The notes under the pieces were generated by a model. That model had not been told where the DNA came from, did no database searches, and saw only the letters and a program-made list of their open reading frames with translations. This document shows positions 1 to 11,008 of a stretch of DNA of 64,000 bases, in pieces; within the stretch, counting starts at the first letter, position 1; each line of letters opens with the position of its first letter. A program made the translations under genes and the position numbers. Source of the DNA: Pilatotrama ljubarskyi (taxonomy: Eukaryota > Basidiomycota > Agaricomycetes > Polyporales > Polyporaceae); contig MU277670.1 in the NCBI GenBank assembly GCA_022385805.1, positions 591,102 to 655,101 of the forward strand. The letters are read 5' to 3'.

Positions 1-1348
1 GGTACCAGCCACCGGTGTAAGTGAGGGCGATCAATTGGTATTCCACGGGTTGGACCCGGCCTGGCTCTTCCTGGTCTTCCGAAGCTATCTCTATCCATCC
101 AACAACACATCGTTCCTCATCGACAACATCAGCCGTTGGCGGCTTTGCAGGTCGAGCGTTGAGTGAGATATGCGCTGACTGTGAGGGAATGCGGTATTGT
201 GCATAGGACCACTCAGAGTCGAAATACTTGGGCAGGGGTATAAATGGGGTCAGTGGTGAGAAAGTGGATTGGCGGTTCCTGAGAATCGACGCATAAGGAC
301 ACTACACACGGAATCGATCCAGACGATACTCACGAGGAGCCGGAGCCGGAGGTCAGAGCGAAGACATGTACGGTGCCCTTGTCGGACCAGACGCATACTT
401 CTCGCTCGTCGGGGCGGAAGGCAACGCCGTATATCTCCGCCTTGTCCGTCCCTCTACGCAGTTCCCTGACCAGCTTGCCAGTGTTGGTGTCCCATATGCG
501 AATGAGAGTACCTCGCGACGAGGTCGTGGCGAGCAGCCTGCCAGAAGGAGGCACAGAGAGAGTGCTGAGCGCAGTTGTGTGCGCAGCGATGATCGACACT
601 GGGTGCTTTGTGGGTGCCGGGGGCGGTCTTGGTGGCGGCGTAGAGGAAGGGGGTCCGATAGGTTGCGGAGGTGGACATGGGGGCAAGTGTACGAGCTGGA
701 TGTGGCCCATCTGTCGGCCGGGTATTGCGAGCACGGTAGAGTACGCTGCGGTAGCTAGCGCGAGCAAACCTAGAAGAACGCAGTCGATCAGATACGACAT
801 GTAGATCTTCCGTACAGAGTCTGCACGGGGACATAGGGGCTCACTCACCTCGCGGATTGTCGCAAGTGTCCCACTCCCCGTACCGCGAGACGGTCTCTCC
901 CACCTCGAACACCACAACGCGCCTCCGCAGCGCGACAGCAAGCCATCCGCGCCGGCACGCCAGGCCTCTGACCTTCTCTCTGAACTCCAGTTCAGCGACT
1001 TCTTGCGCGAGCGCATCATCCCAGAGAATGACCTTGTTCGGCGGGTAGCGCGGGCTCCTCCCGCCACCGACGAGAAACAGGAGCGACGACGTGTGGAGGG
1101 GTACGACGGCGGACAGCGTCCCGCCTGTGATCTCTATTCGCAGCCTTTTGAGCACCGCAGCCGACTTAAGTGAGCGGCGTCGCGGCACATAACGTACCTC
1201 GTTTCCGGAGCAGCTGTAGTGGCCATGTGCGGTAGACTGCGAAGCCGGCCTGGGTGGAGGTGGTGAAGATGCGGCAGTCTGGGTCGAAGCGGGCGTCGAA
1301 GATGAGGACAGGGGCGGTGGAACTGATAGAATGCCGCGCTAGATTCAT
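1..1348 (-). CDS. HSV2: PROPPIN-family WD40 autophagy protein (Hsv2/WIPI3-like), 3' end cut by window
   Basis: PROPPINs are seven-bladed beta-propellers that bind PI3P and PI(3,5)P2 on endosomes and isolation membranes in (micro)autophagy. Exons on the minus strand: 1348-1198, 1133-849, 769-334, 278-<1, about 383 residues so far. The start reads MNLARHSIS and is followed by FDPDCRIFTT, the usual first blade. Blade 2 carries GGGRSPRYPPNKVILWDD. The lipid-binding signature is LRRG in GKLVRELRRGTDKAEIY, the form seen in the Hsv2/WIPI3-4 branch rather than the FRRG of Atg18. The last visible exon reads ERCVVGWIEIA and then YQLIALTYTGGWY, the usual C-terminal blade, so only a few dozen residues should be missing. 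Three introns have clear GT-AG borders and consistent phases (1, 1, 2). WIPI3 versus WIPI4 orthology was not settled. Confidence 0.93.
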
Positions 1349-1774
1349 CAGTTGGTGGTACAAGAAGAGGGTGTGTGCGCTCGCACCAGGCTGCAGCGGC
1401 ACCGCGCGCACGCTGCTGCTATCGCGTTATAGCAGTCACGTGCGCGACTGCACTGAACGGGTTACCTCACTGCCTGTGCTCTCAAGCTCAATCTCAGCAG
1501 CAGTTGTGAGCTGTACGTCTCTCCGAAGGTAAAGCTGCATAGGATGATTCATAGATTGCACGTTCCAGAGAGGCATGAGTAGTGACACATCAGACCCTTG
1601 CCATTTAAGTAAGCCATACATACAGTCAGTCGTACCTGCTACAGTGGCGCCTAGAGAAACACAGTGTGAGATGGAGCATGATGTTATGTTAGTGCACAAA
1701 ACCGAGTGTCCCAACCCTCCCAAAGATATACCACCACACCCTCGAACGTCCCCTGGTGGTACGCACCCTTCCCA
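1349..1774. other. intergenic, 5' of HSV2 and 3' of the next minus-strand gene
   Basis: This 426-base stretch should contain the HSV2 promoter. A 95-codon minus-strand reading frame crosses it (1436-1723), but it has no recognisable motif and its composition is unlike the flanking exons. I see nothing else I can name here. Confidence 0.5.
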
Positions 1775-3322
1775 CTAACCCCGAGAATGAGTGGACGCAG
1801 CGCCGGCAAACGCAGCAGGCGCGGGTGCGAACGACTGGCCGTAAGATGACGTAGCGCGCGTGGGTTGCACCTGGGACCGCGGCGTGCTATGGACGTCGCC
1901 TCTCCAGGATTTCGGCGGGCGGAGGTCGACGTGGGCGAGCTGCTGGCGGGCAGCCTTGAACTCTAGCTCCTCGAGCTGGTTCTGAGCGAGAATGGCGGCC
2001 TTCGCCTCTGCCTGCCGCTGCAGCTCCGCTTCGGACTCATCAGACAAGTAGTCGGTGAAGCCTCCATCGGAGATCACGGTGGTCTCCGAGCTGCTCCCGC
2101 TGCTACTGCTGCTCGACGCGCTGGAGAGACTCATCTTCTCCACGGTCTCCTCCAGCGGGCTGCTACGCTTCGACAGGGCTGGCTCGGCAGCAGCGCGTTC
2201 CGTTGGACGTTCAACGGGCCGGCTGACCTGAGGAAGGCAGGCTGATGGCGCGTTGGGAGTGTAAGATGCCGTGCGACGGCGCTGAGACGTTGCATCAACC
2301 GAGGCTTTGCTGCCCGGCGTTGAGGGGGCAGCAGAGGGTATTGACGGACGATGCTCGGAACTGCGACGAGCCACCGAGCCGTTGAGCTCAGCGTGTTTAC
2401 GGCCGGGGGAGTGCTGCGTCGTGTTGGACGGATCGGGACGCTTGTCCGCGAAGACATCCATGGCAGACCGACGGGTGCTCTGATGCGGCTCCACCGCAGA
2501 GGCCTTGGACAGTGAACCCATCGGCACATCCCCGGCTGTACCACGAGGATTGCTTGAGAGGGACGCAGGCACCTGCTGCGGACTCCCGCCCGCTCGGCTC
2601 TTCGTCGCGACGGCTACGGAGTTGGTGGCTTTGGCAGTTGAGGGCTCAGTCCTGGTGGGGCTAGCAACATTGTAGCTAGACCGCCTGGACATGGCCGGGG
2701 CAGTCGTCTGGACGGTGGCGCTGCGTACCGTGGCGGTCGGACTGGAGAGAGGGGACGTGCCCCTGGGAGGGTTGATGCCGTCGAGAAGGGCCTTGATCTC
2801 GGGGGGTATGGGGATGTGGTGCACCATACTGACCGCGGGCCAGTCTGCGGCACCTATGAGCTTGTACTCGCCGGGGTTGGGCGGGCGGCAGCAACCCGGC
2901 CAGCCCGGGTTCTGATAGCCCGACAGACGAGGTGGCGGGTTCGTCTTCGCCCACTGGACGAAAGGGTTCAGTTCGACGAGATCGAGAGAAGACGGGGGCA
3001 GCTGCCGCACCTTGCAGTACCCGCAGCCGGTGAAGGTCGCTACTGCAGGCGGATCTGAGGTTAGGGCCGGGCGATAACGGACGGATTGGGGAGGTGGCGA
3101 GACTAACCCTCGGCGTTCTTGAGGTACATCACTTCATGGCGGGGGTGGTTTGCGGTGTTTGAGCATGTCTCCTTGATGTGGGGACACCTGGACAGGCGGG
3201 AAGTGGGCGCCAGACATGGAATGGAGAGGGAAGTGTGTATACCTGGAGGCGCTAGGCTTGAAGACCTTGCACATGGGGCAGGTGCTAGTGGCCTGCTGAA
3301 TGGAGCCGACTGCATAGCACAT
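1775..3322 (-). CDS. unknown protein, Cys-rich N-terminus and Ser/Pro-rich body
   Basis: I do not recognise this gene. Exons 3322-3243, 3187-3108 and 3042-1775 join in phase to give 475 residues. The two 80-base 5' exons and the start of exon 3 hold the conserved-looking part: a CPMC pair, then CPHIKETC, an NTANHPRHEV segment, and FTGCGYCKVRQ. These are spaced Cys and His residues of the kind that bind zinc. An ordered stretch with NPFVQWAKTNPPPR and PGWPGCCRPPNPGEYK follows. From about residue 150 on the protein is Ser/Thr/Pro-rich and likely disordered, with a serine run near residue 365 and a short acidic/Glu-rich helix (about residues 375-415). The start at 3322 was chosen because that frame keeps the Cys pairs; an ATG at 3315 lies in another frame. 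It could be a DNA- or RNA-associated regulator, but nothing here proves a function. Confidence 0.72.
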
Positions 3323-4015
3323 CGCCAGAGAGGGGGCGGGCGGTGGATGGGAGGATCGAGCGAGGGGGAGGAGGGGCGGACAGGACGGCGGAGAGAGAGC
3401 CTGAAAAGGGGTATAGAGGTATTTGTACTGGGAAGGAGGAGGAAGAAGGCAAATGCATGCGGTTCCTGTTCACGTAGCTGATCAAGTGCATTTAGGCGAG
3501 TCATATAAGTCCACGGCGATAAACCAAGGGCGAGGGCGAGAGGGCGGTTGGACTGACTTGGAAGACTGCCCCGAGCTCGCGATGGCGGTTCTACGCAGCT
3601 CTCAACAGACACGCCTTCCTTTCTCTCCTCGCCCGGCCTCGAGGCTGCGGCGTGCTCCCCGCCCGCCTCTCCATCAATGCACCCTTGCATTTCCACTTAT
3701 CCCACACTATTTCCACCCAACTATGCGGGTCCGTTCCCAGCCACCGGGGCGGCGACTGCCCACTCGTGCACAGAACAGTGCGCACAGCTCGCCTGCAACG
3801 CGTTTGAGCTGCATCCGGGCGTGCTTGTGTTCTGTGGACAAGGCAGAGGGGCGGGGCGCATGGATATTGGGCGATAACCCCGATCTGGACTTATCGGGGA
3901 GGTATGACGCGCGCAGGCCTTGGCGCGTTCACCGCCTCTGGTTGGTGCTCGAGTTCTGGACTTGCGCGCATTCCTGTCGAATCCGACCACCACCTCTCCT
4001 CCTCTCTCCTCCACC
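3323..4015. other. divergent promoter region between the Cys-rich unknown gene and NCS1
   Basis: About 690 bases lie between two divergent start codons. Long overlapping reading frames cross the region (for example 3423-4148 on plus), but they continue out of frame into NCS1 and have no domain, so I treat them as chance. A pyrimidine-rich tract just before 4016 suits an NCS1 transcription start. Confidence 0.5.
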
Positions 4016-4926
4016 ATGGGCAAGTCGCAGAGCAAACTCTCCCCGGAACAGCTCGCCGATCTCCAGAAACACACCTACTGTGCGTGTGTCTCCTCCCTCA
4101 AGCCGTGCCCGTGACGCACTCACGAGCCGTTTCTCCTCCAGTCGATAAGCGAGAACTCCAGCAGTGGTACGTGACGCCCGCGCCGATCAGCATACCTTCT
4201 CCTAGTGTCTCACCCGCTGCCTTCCTTTCTCTCTTGCGCGCCTTCGTCGTCTGCAGGTACAAAGGCTTTTTGAAGGACTGCCCCTCCGGCCAGCTCGACA
4301 AGGCCGAGTTCAGCCGAATATACAAGCAGTTCTTCCCATTCGGAGACCCGGGAGAGTTCGCGGACTACGTCTTCAACGTCTTTGACGAGAACAAGAACGG
4401 CACCATCGACTTCAAGGAGTTCATCTGCGCGCTCAGCGTCACCAGCCGCGGCCGGTTAGACGAGAAGTTGAAATGTGAGTCGCGACGCCACAATGTGCCT
4501 GCTTCCAGGTGTTGATTTTGGCCGTGGGCGCGTGCTAGGGGCATTCCAACTATATGACATTGACGGCGATGGGTTTATCACATATCAAGAGATGCTCCAG
4601 ATCGTCCAGTCCATTTACAAGATGACCGGGCAGATGGTGAAGCTACCAGTGGACGAGGACACGCCAGAGAAGGTGAGCGCTTCTTGCATGTAGGCCTACC
4701 ACGATCACGCATCTGACTGTCCTCGTCTCGGAACTCAGCGCGTTGATAAAATCTTCCGGAACATGGACAGAGACAAGGACGCTAAGCTGACGTATGATGA
4801 ATTCGTGGAGGGTAGCAAGCAGGATCCGACGATCGTACAGGTAATTACTTCGAACGTCACCTCTACGCGCCATGTTGATCCACGCCGTCCGTGCAGGCAC
4901 TTTCACTATATGATGGTCTGGTATAG
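4016..4926 (+). CDS. FRQ1: neuronal calcium sensor 1 / frequenin
   Basis: Frequenin is a Ca2+-binding, N-myristoylated protein that binds and stimulates phosphatidylinositol 4-kinase (Pik1) at the Golgi. Exons 4016-4079, 4142-4166, 4257-4474, 4539-4672, 4739-4840 and 4897-4926 total 573 bases, giving 190 residues, exactly the usual family length. The start MGKSQSKLS is a standard myristoylation signal. Three functional EF-hand loops are visible: [12 protein letters not shown] (about residue 73), [12 protein letters not shown] (about 109) and [12 protein letters not shown] (about 157). The first EF-hand is degenerate with CPSGQL, as in all NCS-1 proteins. The C-terminus ends ALSLYDGLV, the family consensus tail. 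Exon 2 is only 25 bases long. The gene converges on EMC3. Confidence 0.98.
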
Positions 4927-5179
4927 AGACGTCAATGCACACGTCGCGGTTTCCACGAGTTTGCAGTATGTCGACGATTCCATCCAGCTCGGGATGATGC
5001 TCACACCCTGCCAAGCAGATGTTCCCTTGACAACCATACCACTCACGCCTGTCATTGGAACTTGGGAGGGACTCTGTCTCGGAGCTGTACGAACAGTAAT
5101 GATGTATTTCGGTCTTGTAGACAGCGAATGTACGTTATGGAAGTCTATCATTATGGATAATATCGCTGCGTCCCCGGCG

Positions 5180-6408
5180 TCACTTGGCATCCGCGGATAA
5201 CCTACCGTATTTCTGCAGGATTCTCGTGTCGACGTCTTTCGCCACCCATGAATGCAGGCCCTCGGAGAATTCGAGGTTATCGCGCTCGGCCTTGAACAGC
5301 TTGTTGTAGTCCTGTGCCTGGCCCGGCTGTGGTGTCGCAGCGGCCGCGGCCGCGAACGGCGTGGTCATGTCGCGCGACGAATCGGCCGCTGGAAGGGAAT
5401 AGAACGCGAAGCAGCAGGACAGCCCTTCAGTGGCTGCGGCAGCGCAGATGCGAAATGAAGAGACGCACAGTTCTCCCCGCCGAGGATGAGCCGGTACAGG
5501 CCGTTTAGACCGAAGAAGTTCAGGAAGTACCAGGAGAGAGACGAGACCCAGCGGACGTCCATGTCAGGTGTCTCGACCCCGCGCTGGAGCATGCTCTTGA
5601 AGCCTAGCGTGAGCGGGAAAGGCAGCTTGACTAGGCGCGGAGAAGCACATCACATGAACGTCAGTATGGGCGCAGCCACGGTCGGAGGACAGAGCTCGCG
5701 CGATCAGACGCGAAGTCGGAAGTGGGCGCGGGCGCGGGGGAAGGGCACTCACTGAGGACGAAGCCTTGGAAGAAGAAGTTGATCCAACCCATGATGACCA
5801 TCTGAGGCACCATCATGACCATCTGCGTCTTCATCCCGGCCATCATGCCTTCCATGGCATTAGGGTCTGTCAAGGGGTTGGGCGGTGCGCTTGCGGGCGC
5901 GTCTCCCTTCGGAGGGCCGTCTTTGAGATAGGTGCCGTCGGCGAAGGCTTGCGAGAGGTACTGGGAGACGGCTTTGTAGTACGAAGGCGGAAGCGGGGAG
6001 TTCGCGGAGGTCGCGCGGAGTATTTGCGACCGGACGAGGGCGCGTCTGGTTGCGCGTACAGCTGCTACGTGAGTAGCCTCGGGCTCGGGTACGAAGTGAT
6101 GGGACGTACTGTTCCCGGATGGCGTTACGGGCGAGCTTCTTGGGTGGAGACTGCAACAGCAATACTACATAGTGCCGTAGAATCCCCACTAAGATCTGCA
6201 GAGGCGGACATTCGTCAGTACTAAGCCCGAGGGAGGTGCCTATAGGAACGCATGAGCTCACCATGACCACGGTGATTGGGAATAGGACCCAATCCCGTAT
6301 TTGCGGGTCGAGATACAGCGAGACTCTGCGCAGCCGCACATCTTCGCGTTAGTCTATCTATTCAGTACGCACTAAGGGCGAACTGAAGACGTACGTAGAG
6401 CTCGACAT
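5180..6408 (-). CDS. EMC3: ER membrane protein complex subunit 3
   Basis: EMC3 is the YidC/Oxa1-like insertase subunit of the ER membrane complex, which places tail-anchored and multipass proteins in the ER. Exons 6408-6395, 6325-6262, 6195-6110, 6045-5753, 5630-5469 and 5388-5180 sum to 828 bases, giving 275 residues. After a short MSSST leader come [16 protein letters not shown] and then [17 protein letters not shown], the first membrane segment and the hallmark of the family. The second half has a Met-rich [12 protein letters not shown] stretch, [22 protein letters not shown] and WYFLNFFGL. The last 60 residues are a cytosolic tail with an alanine run. Exon 1 is just 14 bases; it was chosen because the downstream frame has no Met before the conserved block and GTACGT/GCAG borders fit in phase. 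Confidence 0.95.
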
Positions 6409-6910
6409 GTTGGCGGAAGGAGAACAGCAGCGGTGGAACGCCGGCAAAGGCCGCAACGCCTATGCTGGCATGACCGCGGGCGCCTCTCCATCCCTCTTCT
6501 ACGAGCAGCCATCTCATCCCGTCTGCATATCGCTGTCCACGCTCGCACGCTCCTTCTTCTCCCACCCGAGTGATCCTGTTTCTGTTGGGCTGCATACTCA
6601 GTAAGCGGGCCTTTTTGGGAGATCTAGCGCAAGCAGAGACTCGTGTGCAGGCTCTACACGGCCCAGAAATGCGATGTCATCATGTCCTGTTGCCTTTGGC
6701 TGTTCCCTCAAAACAAAAGTGGGCATCGGTATATGTACAATCCACGGAGAATGGAGCTCTGCCGTAAGAACGTCGGGCCACATTGTCCATCTACAATGGG
6801 AAGACAATCACGCGGTGCACTAGCCACAATGAACAACCCCTGAACCTGGCTTTCTGGCCGTATATATATATGCATTGCACTCCATGCGTGTGCATACCCG
6901 CACTCTTCTC
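6409..6910. other. divergent promoter region between EMC3 and the first MYND gene
   Basis: This 500-base gap holds no gene I can support. A TATATATATA run at about 6861-6870 lies some 45 bases upstream of the MYND-1 start codon and could be its TATA element. Confidence 0.45.
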
Positions 6911-7642
6911 ATGGATCGCTCTCGCACTCGCAATGACGGCGCCAGGTGCGCCTTGCGTGGGTGCACCACGGCCGCTTGCCAGGAGGCCGTTTGTTCGCGC
7001 TGCGAAGTGGCTCGCTACTGCAGTCGCGCGCACCAAATCGCGGTGAGTACCCTTGAGCGTATAATCCAAGTCGGAGACGCTCTGAGCTAGTCGCAGGATC
7101 GCGAGCGTCATCGCACAGTCTGTGCCAACCCCGCACCCAGAGCCCTACGCGCGCTTCAGCAGCAGATTCCCCGCGAGGAACACAGATCAGTGAAAGTCGT
7201 CCTATTCCCAGCGAACGGTCTTCCACCGCGCATCATTTCCGTCGATTGTCGGGTCGAGACGAGCACGATCTACCACGGACTACAGGAAGATTGGCTCGAC
7301 CTTCGTGAGGTTGTCGGTGCTCCTGCTATATTCGCCGGTGCTATAGGATCTACGCGGCGTTCCTCGCGTCGCTCCAGCAGGCTCTACCTCGGGCTTGCCG
7401 ACCAGACTACTCCATACGCGTCGGTGAACCTCTGCATTCGCCGCTACACCGAAGGCCGCGACGGCCCCGCCTGGACGGGGAACGCGGTAGGATTCCGCCG
7501 CAGAGAGCCAACCACCAAGTACATGCAGTATCTCGACGTGACGGACGACGACGTCCCCGCCTTCGTCACCTACTTCAGAGAGTTTGGGACGGCTAGGGCC
7601 CCCGCTGTTCCGGACGTCCTCCTCTTCCAGTCGGCGGACTGA
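6911..7642 (+). CDS. MYND-type zinc-finger protein, tandem copy 1
   Basis: This is a short member of a fungal MYND-finger family of unknown role; MYND modules generally bind proline-rich partners. Exons 6911-7042 and 7097-7642 give 225 residues. Exon 1 (132 bases) codes most of the finger: CALRGC, then VCSRC, then ARYCSRAHQ. Exon 2 supplies the final RHRTVC. The seventh ligand is His (YCSRAHQ) where classical MYND has Cys (YCSxxCQ); copy 2 has the same change, so it is a family trait. The rest is a domain shared by all three copies: KVVLFPAN near residue 72, RLYLGLAD, then WTGNAVGFRRREP and QYLDVTDDDVPAFVTYF. It lacks the C-terminal hydrophobic tail of copies 2 and 3. No signal peptide is seen. 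Confidence 0.85.
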
Positions 7643-8352
7643 GTCACCTTTGCAGGTTCGTCGCGTATGACGTCTCCCTGAGTTTCTCACTGGAACGAGG
7701 TGGATGCTGAGGTACCCAATTCCTGAACTGTCAAATCCTAGTCTTTCGTTCTTGCATGCAATTCATCTTGACTCATGCTGTAACCATGCGCAGCCATGCA
7801 GTATGTATGTACTAAAAAGCACCCGATCTTGCGACCTCTTCCAGTCTCAAGCGTAGGGTGTCGCATCTAGGGCTGGCTGTCTTTGGTACAGGCCTCTCGC
7901 AATGACAGTATATTACGCAATCCTGCAATAGCTCTCGATCCTGCATTCACCACACGCGTCAAGCACAGCCGAGGGTCCCCTAAGTACGCTCGCTGTCATT
8001 CACGGGCGTTCTATCAAGTGCGAACTTGCGGATGGTGACCATACGCCACGCAGTTGGAAGTCGACTACTTCAGGTAGCTCCATTTTCATCTGATGCATAG
8101 AGACCCGTGCTAAACAACATACTCAGCACCCACAGATAATCATTGAGGCTCCGCGACACTGCGGTAAGAGCTGCGGGCGAGCACGCACTTGTCGTCCACA
8201 CTGGGCACGTCTTCATCTCGAGGTGCCTCGGGCCATTGGGCTATGCGGTCGCTCGGAAGTTTATAGCTGAAGAGGTTCCGGGAAGTACTGGTCGACCCCG
8301 TAAACCAGCGCATTGTCCGCCCTTCTACTGTACACCGTCGCAACGCTTCACA
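7643..8352. other. intergenic between MYND copies 1 and 2
   Basis: A 710-base spacer. Short reading frames on either strand show no domain and no fit to the shared MYND-family domain. I see no repeat of the neighbouring genes in it. Confidence 0.5.
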
Positions 8353-9353
8353 ATGACTCTTCAAGACTCTGACCCAGAACCCGAGTACTGTGCGCTCCCA
8401 AAATGCCTGGACTTGGGCTTCGACAAGTACCGCTGTGCACGGTGCAAGACGACCTACTACTGCAGTTTGCGCCACCAGCTCGAGGTGTGTAAGCCGGAAA
8501 GCCTCCGGATTATGGCGTTCCGATGAACAGCGTTTAGGATGTTCTACGTCACGAAGCCCAGTGCCGCCCACCCACACCGCCTCCTGTGTCTCAAGCGGGT
8601 CTACACTCGCACAGCGTCTTGCTCTTCCCGACGGACGAAGACGCACCAAGGATCGTCCAGCTCGAGTGCCGTACTGGGGCAGAGTCCCAGATGCCAGGCG
8701 AGCGCGATCACCACATTCACCTCGCATCGCTCCTAGGCGAGAACCCGTACAGCTGGACGCTCGTTCCCGTAGGGTCGATCGAGCCCACGACGCCCCCAAC
8801 GAGGCTCTACCTCGCCTTCAACGACGGGCCCTCCATGGGCCACCTCCCGAACAACCGCCCCGCTCAGAGGCTCACAGCTGGGCACTCCCATCCTGTGGAA
8901 TGGCGGGGCACCCTCGTCGGCTACCGTTTGCGGGAGCCCGGGTCACTGGTCACCCAATTCCTTGACGTCTCGATGAGTGACCTCCCCGCGTTCACGGCCT
9001 ACTTGAAGGAACATGGGACTCCGGTCCACCCGCTGGGGTCGGGCCCCGCTCAAGCACAACCAAGGGATGTTGCCGAGATGCTGCCGCAATCCGAGATGCA
9101 CTCGCATGCGGAGCCTGTGGAGAAGTCGTCCGAGAACACGGCTACGAACGCTAACCAGGATCACAAGGACCCCATGGCCATTGCAGCAGAGCGTCTCGCT
9201 AACAATCGCGAAGGCGAACCGCGGAGATTGCTGCTAACGGCTGTGGTGGCGGCCATAGCAGCATATGGCGCGTTCTACTACGCGGTCTTTCCTACCATCG
9301 ACTTGCTGGGTAGAGCCCTCAGGTCGCTACCTGACGTCCTGGGGCTTTCATGA
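8353..9353 (+). CDS. MYND-type zinc-finger protein, tandem copy 2 with C-terminal membrane tail
   Basis: Exons 8353-8484 and 8538-9353 give 315 residues. Exon 1 is again 132 bases (44 codons), the same length and phase as in copy 1, which supports a duplication origin. The finger reads CALPKC, then RCARCKTTYYCSLRHQ, and ends in exon 2 with RHEAQC; His replaces Cys in YCSLRHQ as in copy 1. The shared domain follows: SVLLFPTDEDAPR, RLYLAFND, EWRGTLVGYRLREPG and QFLDVSMSDLPAF. After a polar linker of about 70 residues there is one hydrophobic stretch near the C-terminus (LLLTAVVAAIAAYGAFYYAV), which could be a tail anchor. Function is unknown. Confidence 0.86.
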
Positions 9354-9883
9354 GAGAGCCTTGGTGTACTGTGTACCATCACGCTTGGGTTTGGCGCGGT
9401 AATCCGGTGTAGGACTTCATGCCGTGTTTGGATCGCCCAAACCATAGACGTGCTACTGTGGTGTATTGAGTCTTTCCCGGCTATTTGTGAGCTACTGTAT
9501 ATGGGATTGTTCACATTCGGTAGTATCTGTCCCGATGGATGATCCCGCTAGATCCCTCACTTTAGCTTGCGCTCGTGGCTACTTCCTATTTCCCTGAATG
9601 CGGTTCTTTCCTCGACCTTGTCGATTCGCGCTGAACATACCGAGGCAGGCCTCCATAAGGCCTCTCGGGAGATCCCTGAATCTAGGGAGGTGCACATGAA
9701 CACGCTGTTTCCGTCCCCTAGCTGCGCCTCTCGTCAGAGTGCCCGCCGCCATGCGCTCCATCATGAATGGCCCATCCAGGTGTTCCTTGTCATATAGCTG
9801 CAGCGCACCCAACCACCAGGTACATTTCAAGCGGAACGTAGCCTCCTTTTCAGCACTTTGACAGTCACCGCAATCACCGCAAG
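9354..9883. other. intergenic between MYND copies 2 and 3
   Basis: A 530-base spacer. I looked for a lost MYND exon upstream of copy 3 in all frames and found no Cys-x2-Cys pairs with the right spacing. Confidence 0.5.
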
Positions 9884-10869
9884 ATGAACCAGGAGAATGA
9901 GTGCCAACACGAGGCGGTTAGTAGGACTCAGTTCTTGTTGCCGTATTCGAGACATCTCTAAGCAAGACCTAGGTTGTACAAGCAACGCACGAGACCAAGT
10001 GGCCCGTCCGCTACGACCACGAATCTGCGTTGACCCACGCCCAGGCGGGAACACAAACGCTCAGAGTCATACTGTTTCCGGCGGACGAAGACTCACCCAA
10101 GCTCGCCTACACCGAATGCCGCGTCCAATCGGACCCCAGGGTTCCAGGCAGGAAGAACCATCTCCTCGACTTCGCCTCCCTCCTCCAGGTCAGCGGCGAC
10201 GGGGTTGGTGCCACCGCCATCCCCGCAGGACGACTGGAGCCGTCCCCGCCCGCGACGAGGCTCTACCTCGCGTTCGACAGCAACGCTGCTCGCGACGACA
10301 CTCCGCTCAATCACGCGGCGGGCTGCACGCCTGTGAAGTGGCGGGGCACGCTCCTCGGGTTCCGTGCGTACGAGCCCGCAGACCAGCTCACGCAGTACAT
10401 GGACGTCTGGGCTCACGACATCCGTACGTTCGCCACCTTCCTGAGGACATATCGGGGCCCGCTGGAGGGGAGGCCGCTGGTTCGAAGGGTGGAGGAGGTG
10501 GTGATAGAGGCATCGGGCCCAGTGGCAGAGACGAAGGATAACCTGCCATCCCAGTCATCTTCGAAAACCGACGACACTCGGGCCTCTTCGACCGCACAAG
10601 TCCCAGAATCCGGACCAGAGTCTGCGGGAGACCCGCAGCCAGCGGCACCTCCCAATATCTCCTCCGAAGCCGCGAAGGACGACAAAGAGGCCTCGAAGGA
10701 GGTGGCGCCACTCGCTCACCAGTCGATACCCGTGACCTTCCGGACGGCTCTCGAGGCTGCAAGCACGCTTCAGAAGAGACCGATGCGCTCGTTATGGAGC
10801 ATTGCAGCGTCCGCTGGAGCGTTCCTGTCCTCGAGCTACGTGGCGCCGTCTTCGGGGCGTAGAACATAG
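9884..10869 (+). CDS. MYND-family paralog without the zinc finger, tandem copy 3
   Basis: Exons 9884-9916 and 9973-10869 give 309 residues. The first exon is only 33 bases (MNQENECQHEA) instead of 132, joined by a GTTAGT...CCTAG intron in phase 0, so the Cys/His finger is absent. From about residue 38 the protein matches the other two copies: TLRVILFPADEDSPK, then RLYLAFDSN, KWRGTLLGFRAYEP and QYMDVWAHDIRTFATF. About 130 residues of Ser/Glu/Ala-rich linker follow, then a short hydrophobic C-terminus (WSIAASAGAFLSS). The reading frame is open, so this looks like a working gene that lost or never gained its finger. It converges on the permease gene with a 139-base gap. Confidence 0.78.
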
Positions 10870-11008
10870 AGCTTAGGGCGAGGCCAGACTACTTGTTTAT
10901 TCCGTCCGAGGGCCGACTTCTCTCAGGTGTCGCGTAGACCGCGTATGCCACTCACGATACTGTATCATTGTGCATTAGTATATCCTGTACTCATCCGAGC
11001 TGACTCCT

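Noticed and set aside
3423..4148. 241-codon plus-strand frame overlapping the NCS1 start
   Set aside because: Different frame from the clear NCS1 exons, low-complexity Arg/Pro/Ser content and no partner exon.
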